From Rhodothermaceae bacterium (GTDB lineage: Bacteria > Bacteroidota > Rhodothermia > Rhodothermales > JAHEMB01): a stretch of 7,700 nucleotides of DNA. Position numbers and translations under genes: made by a program. Positions 1 through 6,987 of this stretch are shown here, piece after piece. Position 1 is the stretch's first letter. Each line of letters starts with the position of its first letter. The notes beneath the pieces are model-generated. The model had not been told where the DNA came from, made no database searches, and was given only the letters and a program-made list of their open reading frames with translations. The DNA is taken from contig JAHEMB010000139.1 of the NCBI GenBank assembly GCA_024643915.1, forward strand, positions 1-7,700, written 5' to 3'.

Positions 1-1172
1 CCACAGCGGCCGGCTTCGTCGGGTGGACGCTGGGCGTCGTCTTCACGGGCTTTTACGTGCTCCTCTACTGGTGGCCCGCCACGCTCACCGGCTTCGTGAC
101 GATGTTCGACCCGATTGCCGACTTCATCGGCTACCCGGAAGGGGTGGAGAGCCGGCGATGGGTGGCCTACGGGACGGTCTACACGCTCGCCGTGGCGGTG
201 ATGGGCGTGCGGGCGTTCATCAAATACCGGCACAATCGGTATCACCTCATCCGCACCGCCTCGGTCGTCTTCTTCCAGACGGTCTTCGCCTTCGTCATCC
301 CCTACACGCTCGTCCTGCTGAATCAGCCGGAGTTTTACCCGCACTACTTCTGGCCACTCAAGTACGATTACCTCTGGCCGGGGGCGACGAACTGGCTGCT
401 GACGGGGATGGTCGTCTTCGGCGCGCTCATGATTTTCGTTGTCACGCCGCTGCTGACGTATTTCTTCGGGAAGCGCTGGTACTGCTCGTGGGTGTGCGGC
501 TGCGGCGGCCTGGCCGAAACGGCGGGCGATCCCTTCCGCCACCTCTCCGACAACTCTCTCCGCGCCTGGCGCATCGAGCGCTGGCTCGTCCACGGCGTCC
601 TCGTCTTTGTGGTGGTGACGACCCTCCTGCTGTGGATCGACATCTCAACGGGCGGGGGCGTGCTGGGCGGGCTGTCGCAGACGTTCCGGTCGTGGTACGG
701 CTTTGCCATCGGCCTCGTCTTCGCCGGGGTGGTGGGCGTGGGGTTCTACCCGATCATGGGCAGCCGGGTATGGTGCCGGTTCGGCTGCCCGATGGCCGCC
801 GTGCTGGGCTTGCAGCAGAAGTTCTTCTCGCGCTTCCGCATCACCACCAATGGCGGGCAGTGCATCTCGTGCGGCAACTGCTCGACGTACTGCGAGATGG
901 GGATCGACGTGAAGTGGTACGCGCAGCGGGGGCAGAACATCGTGCGTGCCTCGTGCGTGGGGTGCGGCGTGTGCTCCGCCGTGTGCCCGCGCGGCGTGCT
1001 GAAATTAGAGAACGGCCCGCGAGAGACCCGCTACAACGGCCCTGTCCTCATCCACCACGACCACGTCTCCGTCCAGCTCGACGAGGCCTGGCAGCAGCAA
1101 CGCCCCCTCATGCCGCCTTCCCACGAGGACATTCCTGTGCTGACGGAGGAAGACTGGGCACGGATGAATTGA
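1..1172 (+). CDS. Membrane-bound 4Fe-4S ferredoxin-type protein (NapH/NosR/CcoG-like), 5' truncated
   Basis: This is the C-terminal portion of a polytopic membrane iron-sulfur protein. The frame is open to the left edge (first full codon at 3), and the GTG at 57 lies inside a hydrophobic segment, so the true start is outside the window. About five membrane helices can be seen, encoded near 12-75, 252-320, 390-470, 580-645 and 690-760. A cysteine motif CSWVCGCGGLAE (Cys codons at 483, 495, 501) follows the third helix, and CRFGCPM (774, 786) follows the fifth. Two classic CxxCxxCxxxC ferredoxin clusters come next, with Cys codons at 861, 870, 879, 891 and at 954, 963, 972, 984; the second ends in CP. 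The family (Fer4_5-type NapH, NosR, CcoG) passes electrons across or along the inner membrane. The specific donor and acceptor here are unknown, and a fused N-terminal domain cannot be excluded. The stop is TGA at 1170. Confidence 0.85.
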   Translation, partial: TAAGFVGWTLGVVFTGFYVLLYWWPATLTGFVTMFDPIADFIGYPEGVESRRWVAYGTVYTLAVAVMGVRAFIKYRHNRYHLIRTASVVFFQTVFAFVIPYTLVLLNQPEFYPHYFWPLKYDYLWPGATNWLLTGMVVFGALMIFVVTPLLTYFFGKRWYCSWVCGCGGLAETAGDPFRHLSDNSLRAWRIERWLVHGVLVFVVVTTLLLWIDISTGGGVLGGLSQTFRSWYGFAIGLVFAGVVGVGFYPIMGSRVWCRFGCPMAAVLGLQQKFFSRFRITTNGGQCISCGNCSTYCEMGIDVKWYAQRGQNIVRASCVGCGVCSAVCPRGVLKLENGPRETRYNGPVLIHHDHVSVQLDEAWQQQRPLMPPSHEDIPVLTEEDWARMN

Positions 1173-1183
1173 GAGGAGACAGC

Positions 1184-1290
1184 ATGTCGAGTGATGAATG
1201 TCGAATGATGAGTGTTGAAGGAACTGGATCAGCCTGCACGGAGACATCCCCCTTCATCCTTCAACAGTCCTTGTTCTTCATTCGTCATTC
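1184..1290. repeat. Imperfect inverted repeat with a 14-bp tandem left arm
   Basis: The left side has two adjacent 14-bp copies, ATGTCGAGTGATGA (1184-1197) and ATGTCGAATGATGA (1198-1211), differing at one base. Two blocks then pair with the right side: 1196-1208 with 1278-1290 (12 of 13 complementary) and TGTTGAAGGA (1213-1222) with TCCTTCAACA (1257-1266, perfect). The element starts 11 bp after the stop of the iron-sulfur gene. It could act as an RNA hairpin at the end of that transcript, but there is no clear T-tract directly after it; a run of nine C follows at 1296-1304. I do not recognise a named repeat family. Confidence 0.7.
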
Positions 1291-1408
1291 CACAGCCCCC
1301 CCCCATACAAGCGACCACTGCAATAATTTGTCGTTTCGGTCATAATTCCCTTCAAATTCTGTCTATTGAGATGAGGCCCACATTCACTCGTAGCGAATCT
1401 TAAGGTCT

Positions 1409-1433
1409 CACTCCGCATTCCGCACTCCGCATT
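1409..1433. repeat. Short tandem repeat, 14-bp period
   Basis: An 11-bp word CACTCCGCATT occurs perfectly at 1409-1419 and 1423-1433, separated by CCG, so the period is 14 bp. It lies 36 bp upstream of the comM start, in the AT-richer half of the gap. The intervening stretch 1305-1408 shows no gene, RNA or convincing promoter. Confidence 0.7.
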
Positions 1434-1469
1434 TACCTGCGGTGAATCTTCGATTTCGCACTCAAACAA

Positions 1470-3017
1470 GTGTTTTCTCACGTCTGGAGCAGCACGACGG
1501 TGGGCATCGACGCCCTGCCGGTGGAGGTGGAGACGCACACCGAGCCGGGGCTGCCTAAATTCAACGTCGTCGGCCTGCCCGATGGGGCGGTGCGCGAGAG
1601 CCTGGATCGCATCCTGGCCGCCCTCAAGAACACGGGCCTACCCCGACCGCGCGGGCGGCTGACGGTGAACCTAGCCCCGGCGGATGTGCGGAAGGAGGGG
1701 GCCGCCTTCGACCTGCCCATCGCCCTCGGCATGGTGGAGGCGTGTGGGGGCGTGCTGGACCGGGAACGGCTGGAGCGCTTCTTTATTCTGGGCGAATTGG
1801 CCCTGGATGGCAAGGTGCGCCCGGTGCGCGGCGTGCTGCCGATGGCGATGCGGGCGCGGGCGGAGGGGATGCAAGGCGTGCTGGTGCCGCGTGACAACGC
1901 TTCGGAGGCCGCCGTGGTGGAGGGGCTGGCCGTCTACCCGGTGGAGGACATCCGCGAGGCCGTGCGCTTTTTCTCACCGGGGAGTGACCTGCCGCCGCCT
2001 TTCGAGCGCGATCTGGCCGCCCTCTTCGAGGAGGCGCGGCAATACCCGTTCGACTTCAGCGACGTGCGGGGGCAGGAGAACGTGAAGCGCGCCCTGGAAG
2101 TGGCCGCTGCCGGGGGGCACAATGCGCTCCTCGTGGGGCCGCCCGGCTCGGGCAAGACGATGCTGGCCCGCCGCCTGCCCACCATCCTCCCGCCCCTCAC
2201 CCCCGACGAAGCCCTGGAGACGACCAAAATCCACTCCGTCGGCGGCAAGCTCGATGCGCGGGGGCTCGTCGCCACGCGGCCTTTCCGCGCGCCGCACCAC
2301 ACCATCTCCGACGCGGGGCTCTGCGGCGGCGGCGTCCATCCGATGCCGGGGGAGATCTCCCTGGCCCACAACGGCGTCCTTTTCCTCGACGAGCTACCGG
2401 AGTTCAAGCGGCAGGTTTTGGAGGTGATGCGGCAGCCGCTCGAAGAGGGCCACATCACGATAAGCCGGGCGCGTTCCTCGGCGGAGTACCCGGCGCGCTT
2501 CATGCTCGTGGCCTCGATGAACCCGTGTCCCTGCGGCTACCTGAACGATCCCGTTCGCCAGTGTGTGTGCGCCCCGCCCCAGGTGCAGCGCTACCTCGCC
2601 CGCATCTCCGGCCCCCTCCTCGACCGCATCGACCTCCACGTAGAAGTCACCCCCGTCCCGTTCGAGGAGTTGAGCCGCAGGGGGCAGACCGCCGAGCCGT
2701 CCGCCTCGGTGCGCGAGCGCGTGGTGGCCGCCCGGCAGGTGCAGGCGCATCGATTTGCGGAGGCGAAAGGCGTCTACTGCAACGCGCAGATGCACAGCCG
2801 CCTCGTGCGCAAATACTGCGACCTCGACGAGGCAGGCAGGGGGCTGATGAAGATGGCCATCCACCGCCTGGGCCTGAGCGCGCGCGCCTACGACCGCATC
2901 CTGAAGGTGGGCCGCACGATAGCGGATCTGGCTGGGAGCGCGGCGATCCGGCCTGAGCACCTCTCGGAAGCCATCCAGTACCGCAGCCTCGACCGCGACT
3001 CGTGGTCGGCGCAGTAG
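1470..3017 (+). CDS. comM: ComM/YifB, Mg-chelatase-like AAA+ ATPase
   Basis: This is a complete 515-residue protein of typical family length. It has three parts: an N-terminal ChlI-like domain (about residues 15-140, with the family signature GLPDGAVRES), the AAA+ Mg-chelatase core (about 190-400) and the C-terminal Mg-chelatase helical domain (about 405-505). Walker A is GPPGSGKT at 223-230 and Walker B is LFLDE with Asp307-Glu308. The cysteine stretch MNPCPCG at 350-356, followed by CVC at 365-367, is typical of the family, as is the LLDRIDLHVEV segment after it. ComM proteins form hexameric helicases that promote branch migration when incoming DNA is integrated during natural transformation; that role is known for Vibrio-type homologues and inferred here. 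The GTG start at 1470 gives the expected N-terminus (FSHVWSSTTVGIDA), and no Shine-Dalgarno sequence precedes it. Despite the chelatase name, no tetrapyrrole role is expected. Confidence 0.95.
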   Translation: MFSHVWSSTTVGIDALPVEVETHTEPGLPKFNVVGLPDGAVRESLDRILAALKNTGLPRPRGRLTVNLAPADVRKEGAAFDLPIALGMVEACGGVLDRERLERFFILGELALDGKVRPVRGVLPMAMRARAEGMQGVLVPRDNASEAAVVEGLAVYPVEDIREAVRFFSPGSDLPPPFERDLAALFEEARQYPFDFSDVRGQENVKRALEVAAAGGHNALLVGPPGSGKTMLARRLPTILPPLTPDEALETTKIHSVGGKLDARGLVATRPFRAPHHTISDAGLCGGGVHPMPGEISLAHNGVLFLDELPEFKRQVLEVMRQPLEEGHITISRARSSAEYPARFMLVASMNPCPCGYLNDPVRQCVCAPPQVQRYLARISGPLLDRIDLHVEVTPVPFEELSRRGQTAEPSASVRERVVAARQVQAHRFAEAKGVYCNAQMHSRLVRKYCDLDEAGRGLMKMAIHRLGLSARAYDRILKVGRTIADLAGSAAIRPEHLSEAIQYRSLDRDSWSAQ

Positions 3018-3041
3018 AAAAAGTGGTGTATCGCAGACGAT

Positions 3042-5387
3042 TTAGTCGCTGGGGCCGCCGTAGAGCCCTTCGTAGATCGCTTTGTTACGGATGAGCTTCT
3101 TCACGTAGTCGCGTGTCTCGCGGAAGGGGATGCGTTCGGTAAACAGCTCTTCGTCGGCGGTGAACTCGGGGAATGTCTTCCACTGGTCCACCTGATGCGG
3201 CCCGGCGTTGTAGGCGGCGAAGACCGCCGGGAGGGAGCCGTCGTAGGCTTCGATCCCTTCGGCGAGGTAGCCCGTGCCCAGGTAGGCGCTGACGCCGGGC
3301 TGGTAGAGGGCGTCGGGGTCCCACGCATCCAGCCCATAGGTTTCGGCCAGCTCGGCGCCCGTGGCGGGCATGATCTGCATCAGCCCGCGCGCCCCCACGT
3401 GCGAGGTGATGCGCGCCTCGAAAATGCTCTCCTGCCGCACGAGCGCGGCGGCGATGCTGGGGTCGAAGCCGCGCTCCTCAGCCTCGGCCCGGAGCAGGGC
3501 GCGGTACGGGTAGGGATAGAGGATGCGGAGCAGGCGCGGGTTGAAACCGCCCCCTTGCAGCCCCGTCCCGATGCGGATGGCGCGCTGCGTGTAGCCCCGT
3601 TCGGCGAGCGCTTCGGCGAGGGCGTAGCGGACGGCGCGGTTGGAGCCGGCGCGGCCTACCACGCGGCCCACCTCATCTGAGGCGGCGTCGTGAAACCCGG
3701 CTTCGCGCAGCCGGTCGATGGGCGCCATCCAGCCGGCCACGCGGCGTTCGGCGGCCTCGTCGCGGGGGGGGGCCTCGCCCATGGGGAGGGGCCAGAAGGG
3801 CTCGTCCAGCCGCTCGCTGGCCTTGAGGGCGTAATACGAGGAGCGGTCCCGGCGGCGCACCTCGCGGAAAAGCCGTTCCGCCTCCTCGGTCTTGCTCGCC
3901 TCGGCACGGGCGCGCGCCGCCCAGTACGTCGATTGCAGGGCGAGGGGGCCGTTCGGCTGGTCCTTCCGGTAGCGATCCCAGCGGGCGGCGGCCTCGTCGT
4001 AGTCCCCGTCGAGGAAGGCCAGCCCGGCCAGCCGCATGAGGGCGAGGCCCATCCACGATGTACCCGGATATTGTTCTACTACTTGCTCATAGAGCGGGCG
4101 GGCGTTTGTTGCATCGCCGCCCTGCTGGTAGGCGTCGGCGGCGAAGTAGAGGGCAGCGGCGCCGTCGTTGGTGCCCTGCTGCTCCCGCGCCAGCCCCCGG
4201 TAGATTTCCGCCGCCTGCTCGGTGCGGCCCTGGCGGCTGAGGGCGCTCGCGCGGAGGTCGCGCGCGGTGCGGTCGTCGCCGAGGGGTTCGAGCACCTTGA
4301 TGGTTTCGTCGTATCTCTGGCCGGCAACGAGGGTGCGGGCGAGGTCCAGGCGAATCTCTTTTTGCTCCCCGGCCGTGCCGGCGCCCGAAGCCAGCCAGGC
4401 GCGGAAATCGGCGGCGGCCTGTTCGTGGAGACCGAGGCCGGCGTAAACACGCGCGGAGGCCAGGTGGTCGGCGGGCGTCATCGTACCCTCGCGCAGAAGG
4501 GCGGCGGCTTGCTGGCCGTGCATCCCGGCGGCATCGAGCGCGATGGCCCGGCGGAGCGCATCCCTTCCTGCTTCCGCATCGCCCTGCTCCAGGGCCAGCC
4601 GAGCCTCCGTCAGCTTGAACTCTGCCCTCGTGGCGTCGGTGCGCGCCCAGGCATATCCCTGGCGGGCGCGGGCGCGGGCAGCAGTCAGGTCGCCCCTGGC
4701 GCGGGCGGCTTCGATCTGGGCATGGCGGGCGCGGAGGCCGGCCAGGCCTTGCGAGTAACGCCGCGCCGCCTCGTCGGCAGCTTCGGTTTCGCCCGTTTGC
4801 GCGAGGGCTTCGGCCTTGAGGACGGTCACCCACAGGGCCGCCGGCCCCATCGCGTCGGCCACCTCGTCGAGGGCGGCTTCGCCTTCCTGGCGCGATCCGG
4901 CACGGAGCAGGGCGAGGCCGCGCCGCAGTTGGGCAGCGGCGCGCTCCTCGGCAAACGCTTCGGCGGGGGCGGAATCGAGGAAAGCGCTGTAAAGATCGGC
5001 AGCGCCTGCTGCCTCGTTAGCTTCGTCGCGGGCGCGGGCGAGGAGGTAAAGGCCCAACCCTTGCGCGAGGGTGTCCAGCCCGGTAGCGCCTTCGAGCAGG
5101 TCGCCCACGGCGGGCCAGTTCTCCCAGTCGGCCTCGGCGCGGGCGGCCAGCAGGCGGTGCGCAGGGGGCAGGTCGGGCACGGCCTTTCGGTAATGCCGCA
5201 TGATCTGCGCGGCGCGCCACGGGTGGTCCTCCTTCAACAACACGCGCGCCCGAGCGACGAGAGAATCGGGATCTACGGACGAACCGGTGGCGGGAGCCGG
5301 CTCCTGGTTGCACCCGACGGAGGTGAGAAGCAGCAGCAGGAGGACAAGGCAGAATCGCACACGTGCGGGAACTGAGGAGCGATGCAT
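3042..5387 (-). CDS. Lipoprotein lytic transglycosylase, Slt70-like with long helical-repeat body
   Basis: This 781-residue protein should cut peptidoglycan glycan strands from the periplasmic side. The N-terminus has basic residues, a Leu-rich core (about 13-21) and a probable lipobox ending SVGC with Cys26, so it is probably a lipoprotein; Ser at -3 is not the commonest choice. Residues about 40-620 are Ala-rich TPR-like helical repeats. The segment STYWAARA (486-493) to RSSYYALKASERL (515-527) resembles the linker before the catalytic domain in Slt70. The SLT domain covers about 635-765: catalytic Glu653 in RQESIF, GLMQIMPATG at 668-677, and AAYNAGP at 724-730. E. coli Slt70 is shorter (about 645). 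Start ATG at 5387 has no clear ribosome site; a GTG ten codons in would still leave a signal peptide. A run of nine G at 3764-3772 lies inside the gene, but the frame continues through it. The gene ends 24 bp from the convergent comM stop. Confidence 0.93.
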   Translation of the reverse strand: MHRSSVPARVRFCLVLLLLLLTSVGCNQEPAPATGSSVDPDSLVARARVLLKEDHPWRAAQIMRHYRKAVPDLPPAHRLLAARAEADWENWPAVGDLLEGATGLDTLAQGLGLYLLARARDEANEAAGAADLYSAFLDSAPAEAFAEERAAAQLRRGLALLRAGSRQEGEAALDEVADAMGPAALWVTVLKAEALAQTGETEAADEAARRYSQGLAGLRARHAQIEAARARGDLTAARARARQGYAWARTDATRAEFKLTEARLALEQGDAEAGRDALRRAIALDAAGMHGQQAAALLREGTMTPADHLASARVYAGLGLHEQAAADFRAWLASGAGTAGEQKEIRLDLARTLVAGQRYDETIKVLEPLGDDRTARDLRASALSRQGRTEQAAEIYRGLAREQQGTNDGAAALYFAADAYQQGGDATNARPLYEQVVEQYPGTSWMGLALMRLAGLAFLDGDYDEAAARWDRYRKDQPNGPLALQSTYWAARARAEASKTEEAERLFREVRRRDRSSYYALKASERLDEPFWPLPMGEAPPRDEAAERRVAGWMAPIDRLREAGFHDAASDEVGRVVGRAGSNRAVRYALAEALAERGYTQRAIRIGTGLQGGGFNPRLLRILYPYPYRALLRAEAEERGFDPSIAAALVRQESIFEARITSHVGARGLMQIMPATGAELAETYGLDAWDPDALYQPGVSAYLGTGYLAEGIEAYDGSLPAVFAAYNAGPHQVDQWKTFPEFTADEELFTERIPFRETRDYVKKLIRNKAIYEGLYGGPSD

Positions 5388-5563
5388 TGCTGAGAACGGC
5401 CCGGCAGGTGAAAGGGCAGCGAGGAAATGGCTGCTACGCGGGGGGCGTTCCCTTGTCTCCGCCGTGGCAGGCCGCCGCCGGGATCGTAACGGGTCGCTTA
5501 CAGGCAGGGCGGCTACTTAGCTCACGGTGCCGCGCGGCTACGGGTGCGTCCAAATGCGCATGT
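5388..5563. other. Upstream half of the slt-exbD gap, no gene seen
   Basis: This is GC-rich sequence between the transglycosylase start and the inverted repeat at 5564. I see no tRNA, no continuous coding frame with family features and no strong promoter on the minus strand. A perfect 10-bp palindrome GCCGCGCGGC lies at 5529-5538; in DNA this rich in G+C it may be chance. A promoter for the transglycosylase gene should lie here if that gene has its own. Confidence 0.4.
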
Positions 5564-5631
5564 CGAAATCCGAAAACCGCAAAAGGCATCGACAAGACCG
5601 CCATCGGGAATCGCAACTGTTTCGGATTTCG
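5564..5631. repeat. Inverted repeat with perfect 12-bp arms
   Basis: CGAAATCCGAAA (5564-5575) is exactly complementary to TTTCGGATTTCG (5620-5631), with 44 bp between the arms. It lies between the exbD stop and the transglycosylase start on the minus strand. The arms are AT-richer than the surrounding sequence. An RNA hairpin here would lie about 60 nt downstream of exbD; no T-tract of terminator type follows it on the minus strand. Confidence 0.7.
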
Positions 5632-5659
5632 TAATTCTGCCCGCCGGCTTACCACCCCC

Positions 5660-5685
5660 GCCGCAGGATATCTCCGTACTGCGGC
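5660..5685 (-). terminator. Possible hairpin terminator after exbD
   Basis: GCCGCAG (5660-5666) and CTGCGGC (5679-5685) form a perfect 7-bp GC-rich stem with a 12-nt loop, beginning 8 nt after the exbD stop on the minus strand. There is no U-run after it; the sequence continues G-rich. The position suits a terminator or a 3'-end stabilising hairpin, but intrinsic termination is not shown. Confidence 0.4.
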
Positions 5686-5693
5686 AGGCGTAC

Positions 5694-6101
5694 TTATCGA
5701 CGGGAGGCCTCGCGCTCGGTGGCCATGAGCACGCGCAGGTTGAGCGCCTTGGCGATGCTGGCGACGGTAGCGAACTGGCCCACTGTAGCGGCCTCGTCGG
5801 CGCGCAGGACGAGGGCGGTGCGCTGCCCCTGCACCGACTCGATGGCGTCTAAGAGCCGGTCGGCGGGCACCTGCTGCTGCTCTACGTAGAACCGCCCGTC
5901 GTCGGTGATGGCGACGGTGACGTAGTCGGGTTCCATCGGCGCGGCCGTCTCGGCCTGCGGCAGGTTCACCTGGATGCCGAGCTGGGGGATGAAGCTCGAC
6001 GTGAGGAGAAAGAAAATCAGCAGCAGCAGTACGATGTCGGTCAGCCCGGCGAGGCTAAACGTGTTGAGCGGCTTCTTCGCGGTAGAAAAATCAACGGCCA
6101 T
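5694..6101 (-). CDS. ExbD/TolR-family biopolymer transport protein
   Basis: This 135-residue protein has the normal ExbD/TolR layout: a short cytoplasmic N-terminus, one membrane helix (about 20-38) and a periplasmic domain (about 45-130). Asp22, at the start of the helix in LAGLTDIVLLLLIFF, corresponds to the essential proton-carrying aspartate of ExbD and TolR. The periplasmic start IQVNLPQA and the later block AIESVQGQRTALVLRAD match the family fold. It should partner with the ExbB-like protein encoded just upstream (116 bp gap) to form a proton-driven motor in the inner membrane. Whether the pair serves TonB-type uptake, Tol-type envelope constriction or another process cannot be read from this protein alone; the neighbouring SPOR and transglycosylase genes favour an envelope role. 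Start ATG at 6101 is preceded by AGGA at a plausible distance on the minus strand. Also found under the name biopolymer transporter ExbD. Confidence 0.93.
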   Translation of the reverse strand: MAVDFSTAKKPLNTFSLAGLTDIVLLLLIFFLLTSSFIPQLGIQVNLPQAETAAPMEPDYVTVAITDDGRFYVEQQQVPADRLLDAIESVQGQRTALVLRADEAATVGQFATVASIAKALNLRVLMATEREASRR

Positions 6102-6124
6102 GGTTCCTGCGGAAAGGAGACGAG

Positions 6125-6211
6125 GAATCGAAGAGACTAAGAAACGAGGAAGGGCTGTTTGCTAGCACTTCAGTCCAACCTCGTTTCTTCGACTCCTCGT
6201 TTCTTCGATTC
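6125..6211. repeat. Two-part inverted repeat with tandem right arm, exbB-exbD gap
   Basis: Outer arms GAATCGAAG (6125-6133) and CTTCGATTC (6203-6211) pair over 9 bp. Inner arms AAGAAACGAGG (6139-6149) and CCTCGTTTCTT (6179-6189) pair over 11 bp, with a 29-bp loop. The right side also carries a tandem repeat of CCTCGTTTCTTCGA at 6179-6192 and 6195-6208 (16-bp period), so the inner left arm can pair with either copy. The element nearly fills the gap between the exbB stop and the exbD start and would be transcribed with them. Confidence 0.75.
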
Positions 6212-6217
6212 AAAAGT

Positions 6218-6955
6218 TCAGTACGCCCGCTCTTCGTAACGGGGTTGCGGGGGCGGGGCGGGCTCCTGGAGCAGGTCGATGAAGTCGGTCGCTGAGCGCT
6301 CCATGTCGTTGACGAGGCGGTTGATGCGGCCCAGGAGGAAGTTGTAGAAGAAGAAGGCGAGGATGCCGACGATGAGGCCCGCCGCCGTCGTCAGGAGGGC
6401 CTCCCAGATGCCCCCGGCCAGGACGCTCGGGTTGACGTTGCCTTGCAAGCGCTGGATCTCCTGAAAGGCCTCGATCATGCCGGTGACGGTGCCGAGGAAG
6501 CCGAGCAGCGGGGCGATGCCGGCGATGCTGGCGAGCAGGTCGGTGCGCTTCTCTAGCTCGAACGCCTCGTGCTTGCCGGCGGCGTTGACGGCGTCCTGGA
6601 TCTCGGAGATGGGCCGCCCCAGCCGCTCCAGCCCGCGCTTGAGGATGCGCGTGACGGGTGTGTCCCTGGAGTCGCAGAAGGAGATGGCGCCCCGGATGTC
6701 GCCGGCCTGCACGTAGTCGCGCACCTGGTCGGCAACAGCCGAGGGGTTGGCCTTGGCGCGCTGCACCGTCAGCAGGCGCTCGACGAAGAGGTAGATGGCA
6801 AGGACCGACAGGATGGCGATGGGCACCATCACCCAGCCACCCAGCACGAGCGTTTCGAAGAAAGAGGTAGGCTGCGGGCCGGTCACCGCCGCGCCGAGCG
6901 TGTCGGCAGGCAGCGTCACGGAGTCTTGCAGGGCTTGCAGCAGGAGCAGCGTCAT
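6218..6955 (-). CDS. MotA/TolQ/ExbB-family proton channel protein
   Basis: This 245-residue protein has three predicted membrane helices at about 34-59, 139-161 and 187-209, separated by a cytoplasmic domain (about 65-137), the standard ExbB/TolQ plan. Thr156 in FLGTVTGMIEAF and Glu185 with Thr190 in GIWEALLTTAAGLIVGI match, in position and spacing, the polar residues that line the proton path in ExbB (Thr148, Glu176, Thr181). It should form the pentameric ring that surrounds an ExbD dimer, encoded by the next gene downstream. The first 30 residues are variable, as usual. Start ATG at 6955 has no Shine-Dalgarno sequence. The tail is Pro-rich (EPAPPPQPRYEERAY). Gaps of 109 bp upstream and 116 bp downstream are wide for an operon and both contain inverted repeats. 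TolQ versus ExbB cannot be decided from sequence alone; context leans to a Tol-like job. Confidence 0.94.
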   Translation of the reverse strand: MTLLLLQALQDSVTLPADTLGAAVTGPQPTSFFETLVLGGWVMVPIAILSVLAIYLFVERLLTVQRAKANPSAVADQVRDYVQAGDIRGAISFCDSRDTPVTRILKRGLERLGRPISEIQDAVNAAGKHEAFELEKRTDLLASIAGIAPLLGFLGTVTGMIEAFQEIQRLQGNVNPSVLAGGIWEALLTTAAGLIVGILAFFFYNFLLGRINRLVNDMERSATDFIDLLQEPAPPPQPRYEERAY

Positions 6956-6987
6956 TGGAGGCTTGAGGATAGAGAAGTTGTATGGGC

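Noticed and set aside
1323..1330. ATAATTTG as a Bacteroidota-type -7 promoter element (TAnnTTTG) upstream of comM
   Set aside because: The TTTG part fits but the leading TA does not, and I see no TTG-type -33 element at proper spacing. Chance match in an AT-rich gap.
23..1345. A 440-codon plus-strand frame overlapping the iron-sulfur gene
   Set aside because: The overlapping frame has the membrane helices and all cysteine cluster motifs. This one is Arg/Pro/Leu-rich without domains and runs on into the repeat-bearing gap.
1184..1433. CRISPR-like array in the gap before comM
   Set aside because: The repeats are 11-14 bp, directly adjacent or 3 bp apart, only two copies each and without unique spacers.
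3018..3051. Bidirectional terminator between the convergent comM and transglycosylase genes
   Set aside because: Only a weak 6-bp stem with a bulge (3034-3040 with 3046-3051) can be drawn, partly inside the transglycosylase coding end, and no proper T-tract follows it.
3690..5375. A 561-codon open frame on the plus strand opposite the transglycosylase gene
   Set aside because: It is antisense to a gene with clear SLT motifs and lipoprotein signal. Its translation is Gly/Ala/Arg-rich without recognisable domains, as expected from the reverse of GC-rich coding sequence.
5388..5693. A hidden TolA/TonB-like small gene or a tRNA between exbD and the transglycosylase gene
   Set aside because: No frame shows a membrane helix with a Pro-rich linker or TonB-like end, and I could not fold a cloverleaf with acceptor and anticodon arms.
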